Assembly (NCBI RefSeq): GCF_016612545.1
Contig: NZ_JAENRY010000019.1
Coordinates: 1-48,789 of the forward strand
Reading direction: 5' to 3'
Origin: Streptomyces sp. MBT65
Lineage (GTDB): Bacteria > Actinomycetota > Actinomycetes > Streptomycetales > Streptomycetaceae
Length of the DNA: 48,789 nucleotides
Shown here piece after piece: positions 15,202 through 23,908 of the stretch; positions within the stretch are counted from its first letter, which is position 1; every line of letters begins with the position of its first letter. The notes under the pieces are model-generated. The model did no database searches. It had not been told where the DNA came from and saw nothing but the letters and a program-made list of their open reading frames with translations. Both the position numbers and the translations under genes were made by a program.

Positions 15202-16248
15202 TCACGCGGAAGCCCGGTGGACCAGGGTCGTCGGCAGGATGACGCTGGACGGTGCGCCTCCGATGCCGTCGCGGGCACCCCGGCGGTCGAGTCCGCGCAG
15301 CAGCAGGCGGGCCATCAAGCGGCCCATCTCCTCTATGTCCTGACGGACCGTCGTGAGCGGTGGTTCGGTCTGTTCGGCGACCGGGAGCATGTCGTCGAAG
15401 CCGATCACCGCCACGTCCTCGGGCACCCGCAGCCCCTCCTCCCGCAGCACCTTCAGCGCGCCGTACGCGGTGAGGTCGTTCGCGGCGAACACCGCGTCCA
15501 CGTCCGGGCACCGGTCGAGGAGTTCCCGCATCGCGCGCTCGCCACCGCCCGGCGTGAAGTCGCTCTCGACGATCAGCCGCGGATCGACGTCGACCATGAC
15601 GTCCCGGAACCCGTCGAGCCGGTCGACCGCGGACGTCTGGTCGAGCGCGCCGGTGATGTGCGCGATCCGGGTGCGGCCGAGCCCGACGAGATGCCGTACG
15701 GCCTCGCGGGCGCCGCCCCGGTTGTCGCAGTCGACGTACACCGTGGGGCCGAAGGCGCGTGCCCCCTCGCTCCAGGAGGGCCGGCCGCCGAACACCGTGG
15801 GGACACCGGCCCGTTGGATCAGGCCGGGCAGCGGGTCGTCGAGGTGCAGGGAGAAGACGAGCGCGCCGTCCACATGGCCGCCGGCGAGATAGCGGCCGAC
15901 GCGGGCGTGGTCGGCGCGGCCTTCGGTGAGGAGCAGCACGAGTTGGGAGTCGTGGGCGGTCAACTCCTTGCTGATGCCGCGGAGTTGCATGGCGAAGAAG
16001 GGGTCGGCGAAGACGCGGGTCTCCGGTTCGGCGATCACCACGGCGATGGCGTCGTGTCGCTTGGTGACCAGGCTCCGGGCGGCCTGGTTGGGCACGTACC
16101 CGAGCTCGTCCACGGCCTGCCTGACCCGTTCGACGAGTGATTCCCGCACCCCGTCCCCGCCGTTGACCACCCGGGACACGGTGGCCCGCGACACCCCCGC
16201 CCGCGCGGCCACGGCCTCCAGCGTGGGACGCGGTGCTGTCTCGGTCAC
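15202..16248 (-). CDS. LacI-family transcriptional regulator
   Basis: A 348-aa repressor: N-terminal helix-turn-helix and hinge (T-L-E-A-V-A-A-R-A-G-V-S-R-A-T-V-S-R-V-V-N, residues 9-29; Y-V-P-N-Q-A-A-R-S-L near 51-60) and a periplasmic-binding-protein-like sugar sensor (VFAANDLTAYGALKVL near 255). It starts with GTG 16248. The palindrome TGAGAGCGCTCCCA lies 56-69 nt upstream, so autoregulation is likely. No sugar-metabolism gene adjoins it; the next upstream gene on the same strand is an ornithine cyclodeaminase homologue. It ends in the hairpin at 15139-15168. Confidence 0.93.
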   Translation of the reverse strand: MTETAPRPTLEAVAARAGVSRATVSRVVNGGDGVRESLVERVRQAVDELGYVPNQAARSLVTKRHDAIAVVIAEPETRVFADPFFAMQLRGISKELTAHDSQLVLLLTEGRADHARVGRYLAGGHVDGALVFSLHLDDPLPGLIQRAGVPTVFGGRPSWSEGARAFGPTVYVDCDNRGGAREAVRHLVGLGRTRIAHITGALDQTSAVDRLDGFRDVMVDVDPRLIVESDFTPGGGERAMRELLDRCPDVDAVFAANDLTAYGALKVLREEGLRVPEDVAVIGFDDMLPVAEQTEPPLTTVRQDIEEMGRLMARLLLRGLDRRGARDGIGGAPSSVILPTTLVHRASA

Positions 16249-16303
16249 GTGTGGACCCCTCCTCGATGATGCGGATCAGGATAGCCGCGGGCGAGGCAGA
16301 CGG

Positions 16304-16317
16304 TGAGAGCGCTCCCA
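16304..16317. promoter_or_regulatory. CebR-box-like LacI operator
   Basis: TGAGAGCGCTCCCA differs at one position from TGGGAGCGCTCCCA, the CebR-type LacI-family operator of Streptomyces. It lies between the ocd-like stop and the LacI start, so self-regulation is the simplest reading. Confidence 0.65.
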
Positions 16318-16337
16318 ACCCGACGGGAACCCCTTGC

Positions 16338-17267
16338 TCATCCCAGCAGATTCACCCGCCGCCCGACCCCGTCCTCCTCCGCACGCCGGTACGCCAGCCA
16401 GGCGAGCGCCAGGTCCTGCCAGGGAAGGCCGACGGGGGCGTACACGGAACGGGTGGCGGCATCGGTGCGGCCCGGGTGGTCGCCGCGCAGTACGTCGCCG
16501 AGTGTCGTGTCGATGTCGTCCGGCGCCAACGCGCCCACGGAAGCGACCAGTTGACGGTCGTCGACGACGACGAGCGCCGCGTCGAGCAGATCCGCGGCGA
16601 GTTCCCGCTTGCCCGGTTCGTCGGCGCCGAGACTGGTGAGGTGCTGGCCCGCACGGGTGTCCGCGAGGGACAGCAGCGGGGTGCGGGACCAGGTCGCGAG
16701 GAGCACGATGTCGGCGGCCGAGGCGATCTCCGTCGCCGAGCCCAGCACCCGGCCGCCGTGCCGTACGGCGAAGTCGGTCGCCCGGTCGAAGTCCGTGTCG
16801 TGGACGAGGAGTTGACCGTACGGCCGCAGGACACCCAGCCCCCGCACCATCAACTCGGCCTGCGCGCCCGCACCGATCACGCCCACCACCGCGTCCTCGG
16901 CGGGCCCCGCGAGCACATGGGTGCCCAGCGCCGCCGCCAGTCCCGTACGCCAGGCGGTGATCGTCGCCGAGTCCAGCAGGGCGAGCAACTCGCCGTCCAC
17001 ACCGCTGTACAGGCAGATGACACCCCGCAACGCGGGCCGCGCACCGGGGAACTTGGCGTTGACCTTCGCGGTGTAGGCCTCGATGCCGGGCAGCAGTCCG
17101 GGGATCAGGGCGGTGGCCGTACCGGGGAACGGCAGGTCGGTGCGCACCCGTTGGCCGGGGATCGCCGCCTCGGCTCCCACGGCGCGGAAGCCGTCGCGCA
17201 GCGCCGCGAGACAGGCCGAGGGTTCCAGGAGGTCACCGAGGTCGCTCCGGGTCAGGAGGCGCGTCAT
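16338..17267 (-). CDS. Ornithine cyclodeaminase/mu-crystallin family protein
   Basis: A 309-aa NAD(P)-dependent imine reductase/cyclodeaminase fold. It has a K-V-N-A-K-F-P segment near residue 68, R-T-G-L-A-A-A near 107, and the Rossmann motif V-G-V-I-G-A-G-A-Q-A near 128. G-A-D-E-P-G-K-R-E-L near 213 is the family signature with the catalytic Asp. The substrate could be ornithine, another amino acid or a cyclic imine. ATG 17267 begins 4 nt after the LigD-polymerase stop, so the two form an operon with no obvious metabolic logic. Confidence 0.88.
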   Translation of the reverse strand: MTRLLTRSDLGDLLEPSACLAALRDGFRAVGAEAAIPGQRVRTDLPFPGTATALIPGLLPGIEAYTAKVNAKFPGARPALRGVICLYSGVDGELLALLDSATITAWRTGLAAALGTHVLAGPAEDAVVGVIGAGAQAELMVRGLGVLRPYGQLLVHDTDFDRATDFAVRHGGRVLGSATEIASAADIVLLATWSRTPLLSLADTRAGQHLTSLGADEPGKRELAADLLDAALVVVDDRQLVASVGALAPDDIDTTLGDVLRGDHPGRTDAATRSVYAPVGLPWQDLALAWLAYRRAEEDGVGRRVNLLG

Positions 17268-17271
17268 CCGT

Positions 17272-18306
17272 TCATGATCCGTCAGGGGCGGCGTCGGGGT
17301 CCTTCTTCGCGCGGCTCGGCTGCACCCTCTTCGGCTCCCCCGGCATCTTCGGGTACTCCGGCGGATACGGCAGATCGCCCAGCCCGTGGTCGTGTTCGTC
17401 GCGGCGGGCGAGTTCGAGCAGGGCCTCCAGGGAGAAGCGGTGGTCGTCCATGTCGGCGTGCACGTCGCCGAGTTCGGCGAACCGCGCCGGCATCGTCGCG
17501 AGGTCGAAGTCCCGGGGGTGCGCGACGGGGACCTCGTCCCAGCGCAGGGGCGCCGAGACGGGGGCGTGCGGGCGGGGCCGTACGGAATAGGCGGAGGCGA
17601 TGGTGCGGTCGCGGGCGGTCTGGTTGTAGTCGACGAAGATGCGCTCGCCGCGCTCCTCCTTCCACCAGTTGATCGTCACCTGGTCGGGCATCCGGCGCGC
17701 CAGTTCACGGCCTACCGCGATGGCCGCACGGCGGACCTGGGTGAAGGTCCAGTTGGGTTCGATCGGCACGAAGACGTGCAGGCCGCGGCCGCCGGAGGTC
17801 TTGGGGAAGCCCTTCAGACCGCCGAACTCGTCGAGTACGGACCGGAGTTCATGGGCGGCGCGGACCGCGTCGTCGTAGTCGGTGCCGGGCTGCGGGTCGA
17901 GGTCGATGCGGAGTTCGTCGGGGCTGTCGACGTCGTCACGCCGTACCGGCCAGGGGTGGAAGGTGAGCGTGCCGTACTGGGCGGCCCACAGGACGGCGGC
18001 CTCCTCGGTGGGGCACATCTCGTCGGCGCTGCGTCCGCTGGGGAAGGTGATGTGGGCGGTCGGGATCCAGTCGGGCATGTTCTTCGGCGCCCGCTTCTGG
18101 AAGAAGTTCTCGCCCTCGACCCCGTCCGGATAGCGCTCCAGGGTGGTGGGGCGGTTCCGCAGGGCGCGCAGGATCCCGGGGCCGACCGCGATGTAGTACC
18201 GGGCGAGGTCCAGCTTGGTGAAGCCGCGCTCCGGGAAGAAGATCTTGCCGGGACTGGACAGCCGTACGGTCCGGCCGCCCGCCTCCAGTTCCACCGCTTC
18301 GCCCAT
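17272..18306 (-). CDS. LigD polymerase-domain protein (non-homologous end joining)
   Basis: A 344-aa stand-alone primase-polymerase (AEP) domain of the LigD type. It shows G-K-I-F-F-P-E-R-G-F-T-K-L-D near residue 21, the catalytic D-x-D in R-I-D-L-D-P-Q-P-G near 140, S-G-G-R-G-L-H-V near 175, and the third acidic residue in R-I-F-V-D-Y-N-Q near 225. It fills gaps at broken ends during Ku/LigD repair. ATG 18306 is taken because family similarity begins there. It is divergent from the ligase gene with 75 nt between starts, so Pol and ligase are encoded separately; no phosphoesterase domain or Ku gene is in this window. Confidence 0.92.
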   Translation of the reverse strand: MGEAVELEAGGRTVRLSSPGKIFFPERGFTKLDLARYYIAVGPGILRALRNRPTTLERYPDGVEGENFFQKRAPKNMPDWIPTAHITFPSGRSADEMCPTEEAAVLWAAQYGTLTFHPWPVRRDDVDSPDELRIDLDPQPGTDYDDAVRAAHELRSVLDEFGGLKGFPKTSGGRGLHVFVPIEPNWTFTQVRRAAIAVGRELARRMPDQVTINWWKEERGERIFVDYNQTARDRTIASAYSVRPRPHAPVSAPLRWDEVPVAHPRDFDLATMPARFAELGDVHADMDDHRFSLEALLELARRDEHDHGLGDLPYPPEYPKMPGEPKRVQPSRAKKDPDAAPDGS

Positions 18307-18381
18307 GCGAGCCACCGTAGGCCTCCCGCGCACAGCTCGCACACCGGGCGGCGAGCGACGTACGGGCGCAGAATCGGAACC

Positions 18382-19461
18382 ATGGATCTGCCGGTGATGC
18401 CGCCCGTGAAGCCCATGCTCGCCAAGTCGGTGGCGCGCATTCCGCCGGGCCTGCACTACGAGGCGAAGTGGGACGGCTTCCGGGCGATCGTGTTCCGTGA
18501 CGGCGATGAGGTCGAGCTGGGCAGTCGTACCGGAAAGCCGCTGACCAGGTATTTTCCCGAACTGGTCGAGGCGCTGAAGGAGCGGGTGCCGCAGCGGTGC
18601 GTGCTGGACGGGGAGATCGTGATCGCCCGGGAGGGACGGCTCGACTTCGACGCGCTGACCGAGCGCATCCACCCGGCCGACTCACGGGTGCGGACGCTGG
18701 CCGAGCGGACGCCGGCCTCCTTCGTCGCCTTCGACCTGCTGGCGCTGGCCGACGAGTCGCTGCTGGACGTACCGCTCGGCGACCGGCGGGCGCTGCTCGC
18801 CCGGGCGCTGTCGGGTGCGACCGCGCCCGTGCATCTGGCGCCCGCGACCACCGACATCGAGGTCGCGCGGCGGTGGTTCGAGCAGTACGAGGGCGCCGGG
18901 CTCGACGGTGTCGTGGCGAAGCCGCTCGACCTGGGCTATCGCCAGGACGAGCGCGCCATGTTCAAGATCAAGCACGAGCGGACGGCGGATGTGGTCGTCG
19001 CCGGGTACCGGCTGCACAAGAGCGGGCCCGTCGTGGGGTCCCTCCTGCTCGGCCTGAACGACGATCACGGCACCCTCCAGCATGTGGGCGTGTCCGCCGC
19101 CTTCACCATGAAGCGGCGCGCCGAGCTGATCGAGGAACTGGCGCCGCTGCGCATGGACGACCCGACGGGGCATCCGTGGGCGGCCTGGGCGGAGGAGGCC
19201 GCGCAAGAGTCGGCCCGGCTGCCGGGCGCGCCGAGCCGCTGGTCGGGCAAGAAGGACCTGTCGTGGGTGCCGCTCAGACCGGAGCGGGTGGCCGAGGTGG
19301 CGTACGACCACATGGAGAACGGCGCGCGCTTCCGGCACACGGCGCGCTTCCGCCGCTGGCGCCCGGACCGCACGCCCGAGAGCTGCACCTACGCACAACT
19401 GGAGGAACCTGTCCGCTACGACCTCGCGGAGATTCTGGGCCCGCGGAACGCTGCGGACTGA
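18382..19461 (+). CDS. ATP-dependent DNA ligase (LigD ligase-domain type)
   Basis: A 359-aa ligase. The adenylation motif E-A-K-W-D-G-F-R places the nucleophile Lys at residue 29. L-D-G-E-I-V near 77 (motif III), F-V-A-F-D-L-L near 113, G-L-D-G-V-V-A-K near 173 (motif IV) and M-F-K-I-K near 193 (motif V) follow. An OB-fold domain with W-V-P-L-R-P and F-R-H-T-A-R-F-x-R-W-R ends the protein. It seals nicks, probably with the divergently encoded polymerase module. ATG 18382 is chosen; the much longer upstream frame runs antisense through the polymerase gene. Confidence 0.94.
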   Translation: MDLPVMPPVKPMLAKSVARIPPGLHYEAKWDGFRAIVFRDGDEVELGSRTGKPLTRYFPELVEALKERVPQRCVLDGEIVIAREGRLDFDALTERIHPADSRVRTLAERTPASFVAFDLLALADESLLDVPLGDRRALLARALSGATAPVHLAPATTDIEVARRWFEQYEGAGLDGVVAKPLDLGYRQDERAMFKIKHERTADVVVAGYRLHKSGPVVGSLLLGLNDDHGTLQHVGVSAAFTMKRRAELIEELAPLRMDDPTGHPWAAWAEEAAQESARLPGAPSRWSGKKDLSWVPLRPERVAEVAYDHMENGARFRHTARFRRWRPDRTPESCTYAQLEEPVRYDLAEILGPRNAAD

Positions 19462-19610
19462 CCCTTCCGCAGGTCAGGGACCGAGCCCTTCCACATTTCC
19501 CCTGGTCCGATCGGCGCAATCAGCGCGCACAAACACAACCGAGCGGGTATGGCCATCAATGAACTTATAAGCGCACAATCGAAAATACAGACTTGGTGGC
19601 AACGGTGGGC

Positions 19611-20615
19611 ATGGGACAGAGAACGCCTCGGCGGCGCGGTGCGAGAAGAGCGGCGCTGCTGGCCGCCACGATGACGGCCTCCCTGGCGGTGGGCTGCTCG
19701 GCCCATCACGGCCGGTCCGTCGACGACGGGCGCGGAAAGGTCCAGACCCCCACGCAGAGCCCGGCCCAGAGCCCGAGCGCCGACGGCACGGTCGCCCCCG
19801 CCGCCGGTCCGGTGCTCGCGGTGAAGATCGACAACGTCCCCGCGGCCCGCCCGCAGACGGGTCTGGACTCGGCGGACATCGTCTACGCCGAGCAGGTCGA
19901 GGGCGGGCTGAGCCGGCTGATGGCGGTCTTCGCCACCAAGCTCCCCCGGTCCGTCGGACCGGTGCGCAGCGCCCGCGTGTCCGACCTGGAACTGCTGCGC
20001 CAGTTCCACGAACCGACGCTCGCCTTCTCCGGGGCGCAGCACAAACTGCTGCCGCTGATCGCCAAGGCGCCCCTTCGTTCCGCGTCGCCGGACGAGGTGG
20101 CGAGCGCCTACTACCGGGGCGTCACCAAGTCCGCCCCGCACAACCTCTATCTGCACCCGGGCAAGCTGCTCTCCTCGGCGCCGGGCGCGGCGGCCCTGAC
20201 GACCGGTTTCCGCTACGGCGCGGCCCCCGCGGGCGGCAAGCCCACCGCTTCCCGCACCGTGCGCTATCCGGCGGCCCGCTTCACCTTCACCTGGTCCGGG
20301 AGCAAGCACCGCTGGCTGGTCACCGAGGACGGCACGCCCACCGTGACGACCGACGGCAAGCGGGTGGCTCCGGCGACCGTCGTCGTGCAGTACGTGAAGA
20401 TCCGCAGGTCCGTCTATCACGACGTCCTCGGCAACAACACGCCGTACACCGAGTCGGTCGGCTCCGGGAAGGCGGACGTCCTGCGGGACGGCCGTACCTT
20501 CAGCGTCGACTGGAAGCGGCAGAAGGCCACGGACGGAACGGAGTTCACCACCCCGGACGGTACGCCGGTGAACTTCGCGAAGGGCCAGGTCTGGGTGGTG
20601 TTCGCGAAGGCCTGA
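19611..20615 (+). CDS. DUF3048 lipoprotein
   Basis: A 334-aa exported lipoprotein: basic n-region (GQRTPRRRGARR), hydrophobic core, and lipobox L-A-V-G-C with the lipidated Cys near residue 29. A Ser/Thr/Pro-rich linker follows, then the DUF3048 domain (V-K-I-D-N, A-R-P-Q-T-G-L, A-D-I-V-Y-E/A-E, V-G-P-V-R-S-A-R, and a C-terminal G-x-W-V). Some homologues are called YerB; function unknown, possibly cell-wall related. ATG 19611 is preferred over a TTG at 19593; no strong Shine-Dalgarno is seen. An AT-rich stretch at 19545-19590 with TATAAG at 19566-19571 is the likely promoter zone. Confidence 0.87.
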   Translation: MGQRTPRRRGARRAALLAATMTASLAVGCSAHHGRSVDDGRGKVQTPTQSPAQSPSADGTVAPAAGPVLAVKIDNVPAARPQTGLDSADIVYAEQVEGGLSRLMAVFATKLPRSVGPVRSARVSDLELLRQFHEPTLAFSGAQHKLLPLIAKAPLRSASPDEVASAYYRGVTKSAPHNLYLHPGKLLSSAPGAAALTTGFRYGAAPAGGKPTASRTVRYPAARFTFTWSGSKHRWLVTEDGTPTVTTDGKRVAPATVVVQYVKIRRSVYHDVLGNNTPYTESVGSGKADVLRDGRTFSVDWKRQKATDGTEFTTPDGTPVNFAKGQVWVVFAKA

Positions 20616-20695
20616 CCGTCTGGTGCCCTTTCGCGGTTTCGCACGCTTGTGCCACTCTGTCGTCCTTGATCGGTGCGGCCGGGGCGGGGGAAGTC

Positions 20696-21544
20696 GTGGG
20701 CGGACGTGGGTGGTTCAGCGGCCGGAAGTGGTTCAAGCGGGGGGTCACTCACGCCGAGCAGGGACGGCTGACGGAGGCACGCGACGCGTACCTCCGCTCG
20801 GCCGAGTCGGGCAGCGTGAACGCCCAGTACAACCTCGCGCTCGTCTACGTCGATCTCGGCGACCGCGCCAACGCGATCCGGTGGTTCCGCCGGGCCGCCG
20901 CCGCGGGAGACGCCGGCGCCATGCACAGTCTCGCGCTCCAACTCGCCGACGGGGACCGGAAGGAGGCCGCCGAGGCGCTGCGCTGGTACGCCGAGGCGTC
21001 CTCGCGCGGCCACGCGCCGTCGCAGTTCAACCTGGGTCTCCACCACCGGGTTACGGGTGAACTCGCCCTCGCCGAGCGCTACTTCGAACAGGCCGCGCAG
21101 CACGGAGACGTCGACGCGGAGGTGTCCCTGGCCGGTCTGTGGCTCGGCCGGGGCCGTCGGCGGGAGGCCGAGGAACTGCTGCGCCGGGCAGCGGACAAGG
21201 ACCATCCCGGGGCACTCGACTTCCTGGGCAAACTGGCCGCGGAGCAAGGTGACACCGAGCAGGCCGCCGGATTCTACGCCCGAGCCCACGCGGCGGGGTT
21301 CAGCGGTGCGGCGGTGAATCTGGCGCTCCTGCACAAGAAGCAGGAGCGCACGGCAGAGGCCGAGGAGTGGTTCCGCACAGCGGCCGACGCCGGGAACGCC
21401 GGCGGCATGTACGGCTTGGGTCAACTCCTTGACGGGCAGGACCGGACGGACGAGGCCCTCGTCTGGTTCCACAGGGCGGCCGACCTGGGGGACGCGCAGG
21501 CGCAGCACGCACTGCGGGTCATCGCCGCGCGCGAAGGGAAGTAG
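20696..21544 (+). CDS. Sel1/TPR repeat protein
   Basis: A 282-aa protein made of about seven 34-36-aa Sel1-like/TPR units (A-Q-Y-N-L-A-L-V-Y, A-M-H-S-L-A-L, S-Q-F-N-L-G-L, G-A-L-D-F-L-G-K-L, A-A-V-N-L-A-L-L, G-M-Y-G-L-G-Q-L, A-Q-H-A-L), each with W-x-x-x-A-A-x-x-G helices. It is a cytoplasmic scaffold and no partner can be named. GTG 20696 has GGCGGGGG 6 nt upstream. The 272-nt stretch to the convergent pcaV stop (21545-21816) shows no gene. Confidence 0.85.
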   Translation: MGGRGWFSGRKWFKRGVTHAEQGRLTEARDAYLRSAESGSVNAQYNLALVYVDLGDRANAIRWFRRAAAAGDAGAMHSLALQLADGDRKEAAEALRWYAEASSRGHAPSQFNLGLHHRVTGELALAERYFEQAAQHGDVDAEVSLAGLWLGRGRRREAEELLRRAADKDHPGALDFLGKLAAEQGDTEQAAGFYARAHAAGFSGAAVNLALLHKKQERTAEAEEWFRTAADAGNAGGMYGLGQLLDGQDRTDEALVWFHRAADLGDAQAQHALRVIAAREGK

Positions 21545-21816
21545 CTCCGGCTTCGCCCACCGCCTGGCCGAGGTGCGGACGGCCGAACGCCGTTTGGTGC
21601 GCGGCGACTTGGCGACGGCGCTGCAACTCGGCGCACGGGAGCCTCAGCCGCGCAGAGCGACGACTCTCGACGTGTGCGCGGGTCCCCTCCCTGCCGGGCC
21701 GGGACATGTCCACCGACCGCCGACCGGCGACACGCACCAGGCACACGCGCGCATCTCCGCGAGCCGACAGCACCGCACCGAGTACCTGCTGACCGAGGCG
21801 CGCCCTCCGACCCCGG

Positions 21817-22281
21817 CTACCGCTGGGCGGCGAGCGGCTCCCCGGGATTGCGGAGCCCCTCCGCCGCATCCGCGACCCGTCGGATGAGGTCGAAGAAGAC
21901 GGTCTGTTCCTCGGAGGAGAGCGGGGCGAGGAAGAGCTGGTTCATCCGGGCCGTGCGCACGATCAGCTTGCGGTGGACGCGCATGCCGTCGTCGGTGAGG
22001 CGCAGCAGGAAACGACGGCCGTCCTGCGGATCGCGCACCTTGTCGAGCAGTCCGCGCCGGATCAGCCGGCTGATCACCTCGGCGATGGTCGACCGGTCCA
22101 GGCCCACCCGCTCCCCCGCCGTGCGCTGGTCGAGCCCGGGCTCGTCGACGAGCGCGTTGAGCACCGCGAACTGCGGCGAGGTGATCTCCTCGGAGACCAT
22201 CGTGTTCCACAGCAGATAGTGCGCCTGCTGCAGTCGCCGGGCGAGGTGCCCGGGGTGGGTGGTGAGGTCCACCGCGGCCAT
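21817..22281 (-). CDS. pcaV: MarR-family repressor of the pca operon
   Basis: A 154-aa winged-helix MarR protein with L-D-Q-R-T-A-G-E-R-V-G-L-D-R-S-T-I-A-E-V-I-S-R-L (recognition helix near 60-80) and D-P-Q-D-G-R-R-F-L-L-R-L-T (wing). ATG 22281 has GGGAGGG 4-10 nt upstream. With this start Arg15 and His21 fall on the residues I recall as ligand-binding in S. coelicolor PcaV, which releases DNA on binding protocatechuate. In-frame ATGs further upstream (22305, 22299) are less likely. It is divergent from pcaI across a 221-bp regulatory region. Confidence 0.92.
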   Translation of the reverse strand: MAAVDLTTHPGHLARRLQQAHYLLWNTMVSEEITSPQFAVLNALVDEPGLDQRTAGERVGLDRSTIAEVISRLIRRGLLDKVRDPQDGRRFLLRLTDDGMRVHRKLIVRTARMNQLFLAPLSSEEQTVFFDLIRRVADAAEGLRNPGEPLAAQR

Positions 22282-22300
22282 GTGCCCTCCCGAAGTCATA

Positions 22301-22455
22301 TTCATCCGTGCACTGAACGATACCGGGAGGCCCTACGTATGCGTCCAGCCCCATGCAGGGAGCTGAACTGGCACTTCCCCCGGGTCTTGACGACGAGCCC
22401 CCGCAGTGGCAGCGTGAAGGAAACTTCACCGAAATGCTCAGTGCCCTGACCAATT
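22301..22455. promoter_or_regulatory. pcaV-pcaI intergenic control region with two related motifs
   Basis: Two similar sequences, CCGTGCACTGAACGAT (within 22301-22320) and CAGTGCCCTGACCAAT (within 22437-22455), share the pattern GTGC(A/C)CTGA(A/C)C. They flank the space between the divergent pcaV and pcaI genes, one near each promoter. The first overlaps the pcaV start region with TTCA/TGAA dyad ends. They are candidate PcaV operators. Confidence 0.45.
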
Positions 22456-22502
22456 GCCGGCCACATGCCGACCGGGCGCTCGAACGGGACGGAGCTTCAC
22501 GG

Positions 22503-23264
22503 ATGGACAAGGTGGTCGCCACGGCCGACGAGGCCGTGGCCGATGTGCCGGACGGAGCAACCCTCGCGGTCGGCGGCTTCGGACTGAGCGGTGTACCGAA
22601 CGTGCTGATCCAGGCCCTCTACGAGCGCGGTGTCGGCGCGCTGGGCGTGGTCTCCAACAACTGCGGGGCGATGGAGTCCGGTCTCGCCGTCCTCCTCTCC
22701 GCCGGTCGGATCGCCCGGGTGACGGGCTCCTACATCGGCGCGAACAAGGAGTTCGCCCGCCAGTACCTCGCCGGAGAACTGGAGGTCGAGCTGATCCCCC
22801 AGGGCACCCTCGCGGAGCGCCTGCGCGCGGGCGGGGCGGGCATCCCCGCCTTCTACACCCCGGCCGGGGTGGGCACGCAGGTCGCCGAGGGCGGACTGCC
22901 CTGGCGGTACGACGGCTCCGGCGGGGTCTCGCTCGCCTCGCCGCCGAAGGAGGTGCGGGAGTTCGACGGCACCGAGTACGTCCTGGAGCGTGGCATCCGC
23001 ACCGACTTCGCCCTGGTCCGCGCCGCGAAGGGCGACCGGCACGGCAACCTCGTCTTCAACAAGTCCACGCGGAACTTCAACCCGCTCGCGGCGATGGCAG
23101 GCAAGGTCACGATCGCCGAGGTCGAGGAACTCGTCGAGCCCGGCGAGATCGACCCGGACGCGGTGCACCTGCCCGGGATCTTCGTGCAGCGGGTGGTGGC
23201 CCTCACCCCCGAGCAGGCCGCCGACAAGCGGATCGAGCAGCGAACGGTGACGGTGAGCGGCTGA
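22503..23264 (+). CDS. pcaI: 3-oxoadipate CoA-transferase subunit A
   Basis: A 253-aa alpha subunit of the succinyl-CoA:3-oxoadipate CoA-transferase. It opens with [24 protein letters not shown] and has N-C-G near residue 58 and [10 protein letters not shown] near 82. It activates 3-oxoadipate for thiolysis in the last steps of protocatechuate catabolism. It is the first gene of pcaIJFHGBL; its TGA overlaps the pcaJ ATG (TGATG). ATG 22503 is the start where similarity begins. Confidence 0.95.
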   Translation: MDKVVATADEAVADVPDGATLAVGGFGLSGVPNVLIQALYERGVGALGVVSNNCGAMESGLAVLLSAGRIARVTGSYIGANKEFARQYLAGELEVELIPQGTLAERLRAGGAGIPAFYTPAGVGTQVAEGGLPWRYDGSGGVSLASPPKEVREFDGTEYVLERGIRTDFALVRAAKGDRHGNLVFNKSTRNFNPLAAMAGKVTIAEVEELVEPGEIDPDAVHLPGIFVQRVVALTPEQAADKRIEQRTVTVSG

Positions 23265-23908
23265 TGGCCTGGACACGTGAGCAGATGGCGGCCCGCGCGG
23301 CCCGCGAACTCGCAGACGGTCAGTACGTCAATCTCGGCATCGGTCTGCCGACCCTGATCCCCAACTACCTCCCGCCGGGCGTCGAGGTGATCCTGGAGTC
23401 CGAGAACGGCATCCTGGGCACCGGGCCCTATCCGACCGAGGACCAGGTCGACCCGGATCTGATCAACGCCGGCAAGGAGACCGTGACGGTCCTGCCGGGG
23501 GCGTCCTTCTTCGACTCGGCGCTCTCCTTCGGGATGATCCGGGGCGGTCACATCGACGTCGCCGTCCTGGGCGCGATGCAGGTGTCGGCGGGCGGTGACC
23601 TCGCGAACTGGGCGATTCCCGGAAAGATGATCACCGGGATCGGCGGGGCGATGGACCTCGTGCACGGCGCCCGCACGGTCATCGTGGTCATGACCCACAC
23701 CGCCAAGGACGGCTCGCCGAAGATCCTCACGGAGTGCGCACTGCCGCTCACCGGCAGAGCATGTGTGAACCGAGTCATCACCGATCTCGGCGTGATCGAC
23801 GTGTCACCCGAAGGTCTGGTGTTGACCGAGACCGCACCCGGTGTGGGCGTCGAGGAGATCGTCGCCAAGACCGACGCGAAACTCATCATCACGGAAGGCC
23901 TGCTGTGA
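23264..23908 (+). CDS. pcaJ: 3-oxoadipate CoA-transferase subunit B
   Basis: A 214-aa beta subunit. [11 protein letters not shown] near residue 22 and the catalytic Glu in E-S-E-N-G-I-L-G near 45 are the family hallmarks, followed by [14 protein letters not shown] near 96. It starts on ATG 23264 inside the pcaI stop, and its own TGA overlaps the pcaF GTG, so subunit stoichiometry is probably set by translational coupling. Confidence 0.95.
   Translation: MAWTREQMAARAARELADGQYVNLGIGLPTLIPNYLPPGVEVILESENGILGTGPYPTEDQVDPDLINAGKETVTVLPGASFFDSALSFGMIRGGHIDVAVLGAMQVSAGGDLANWAIPGKMITGIGGAMDLVHGARTVIVVMTHTAKDGSPKILTECALPLTGRACVNRVITDLGVIDVSPEGLVLTETAPGVGVEEIVAKTDAKLIITEGLL

Noticed and set aside
17386..18381. 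A 332-codon N-terminal extension of the DNA ligase frame
   Set aside because: It is antisense to the LigD polymerase gene; ligase similarity starts at ATG 18382.
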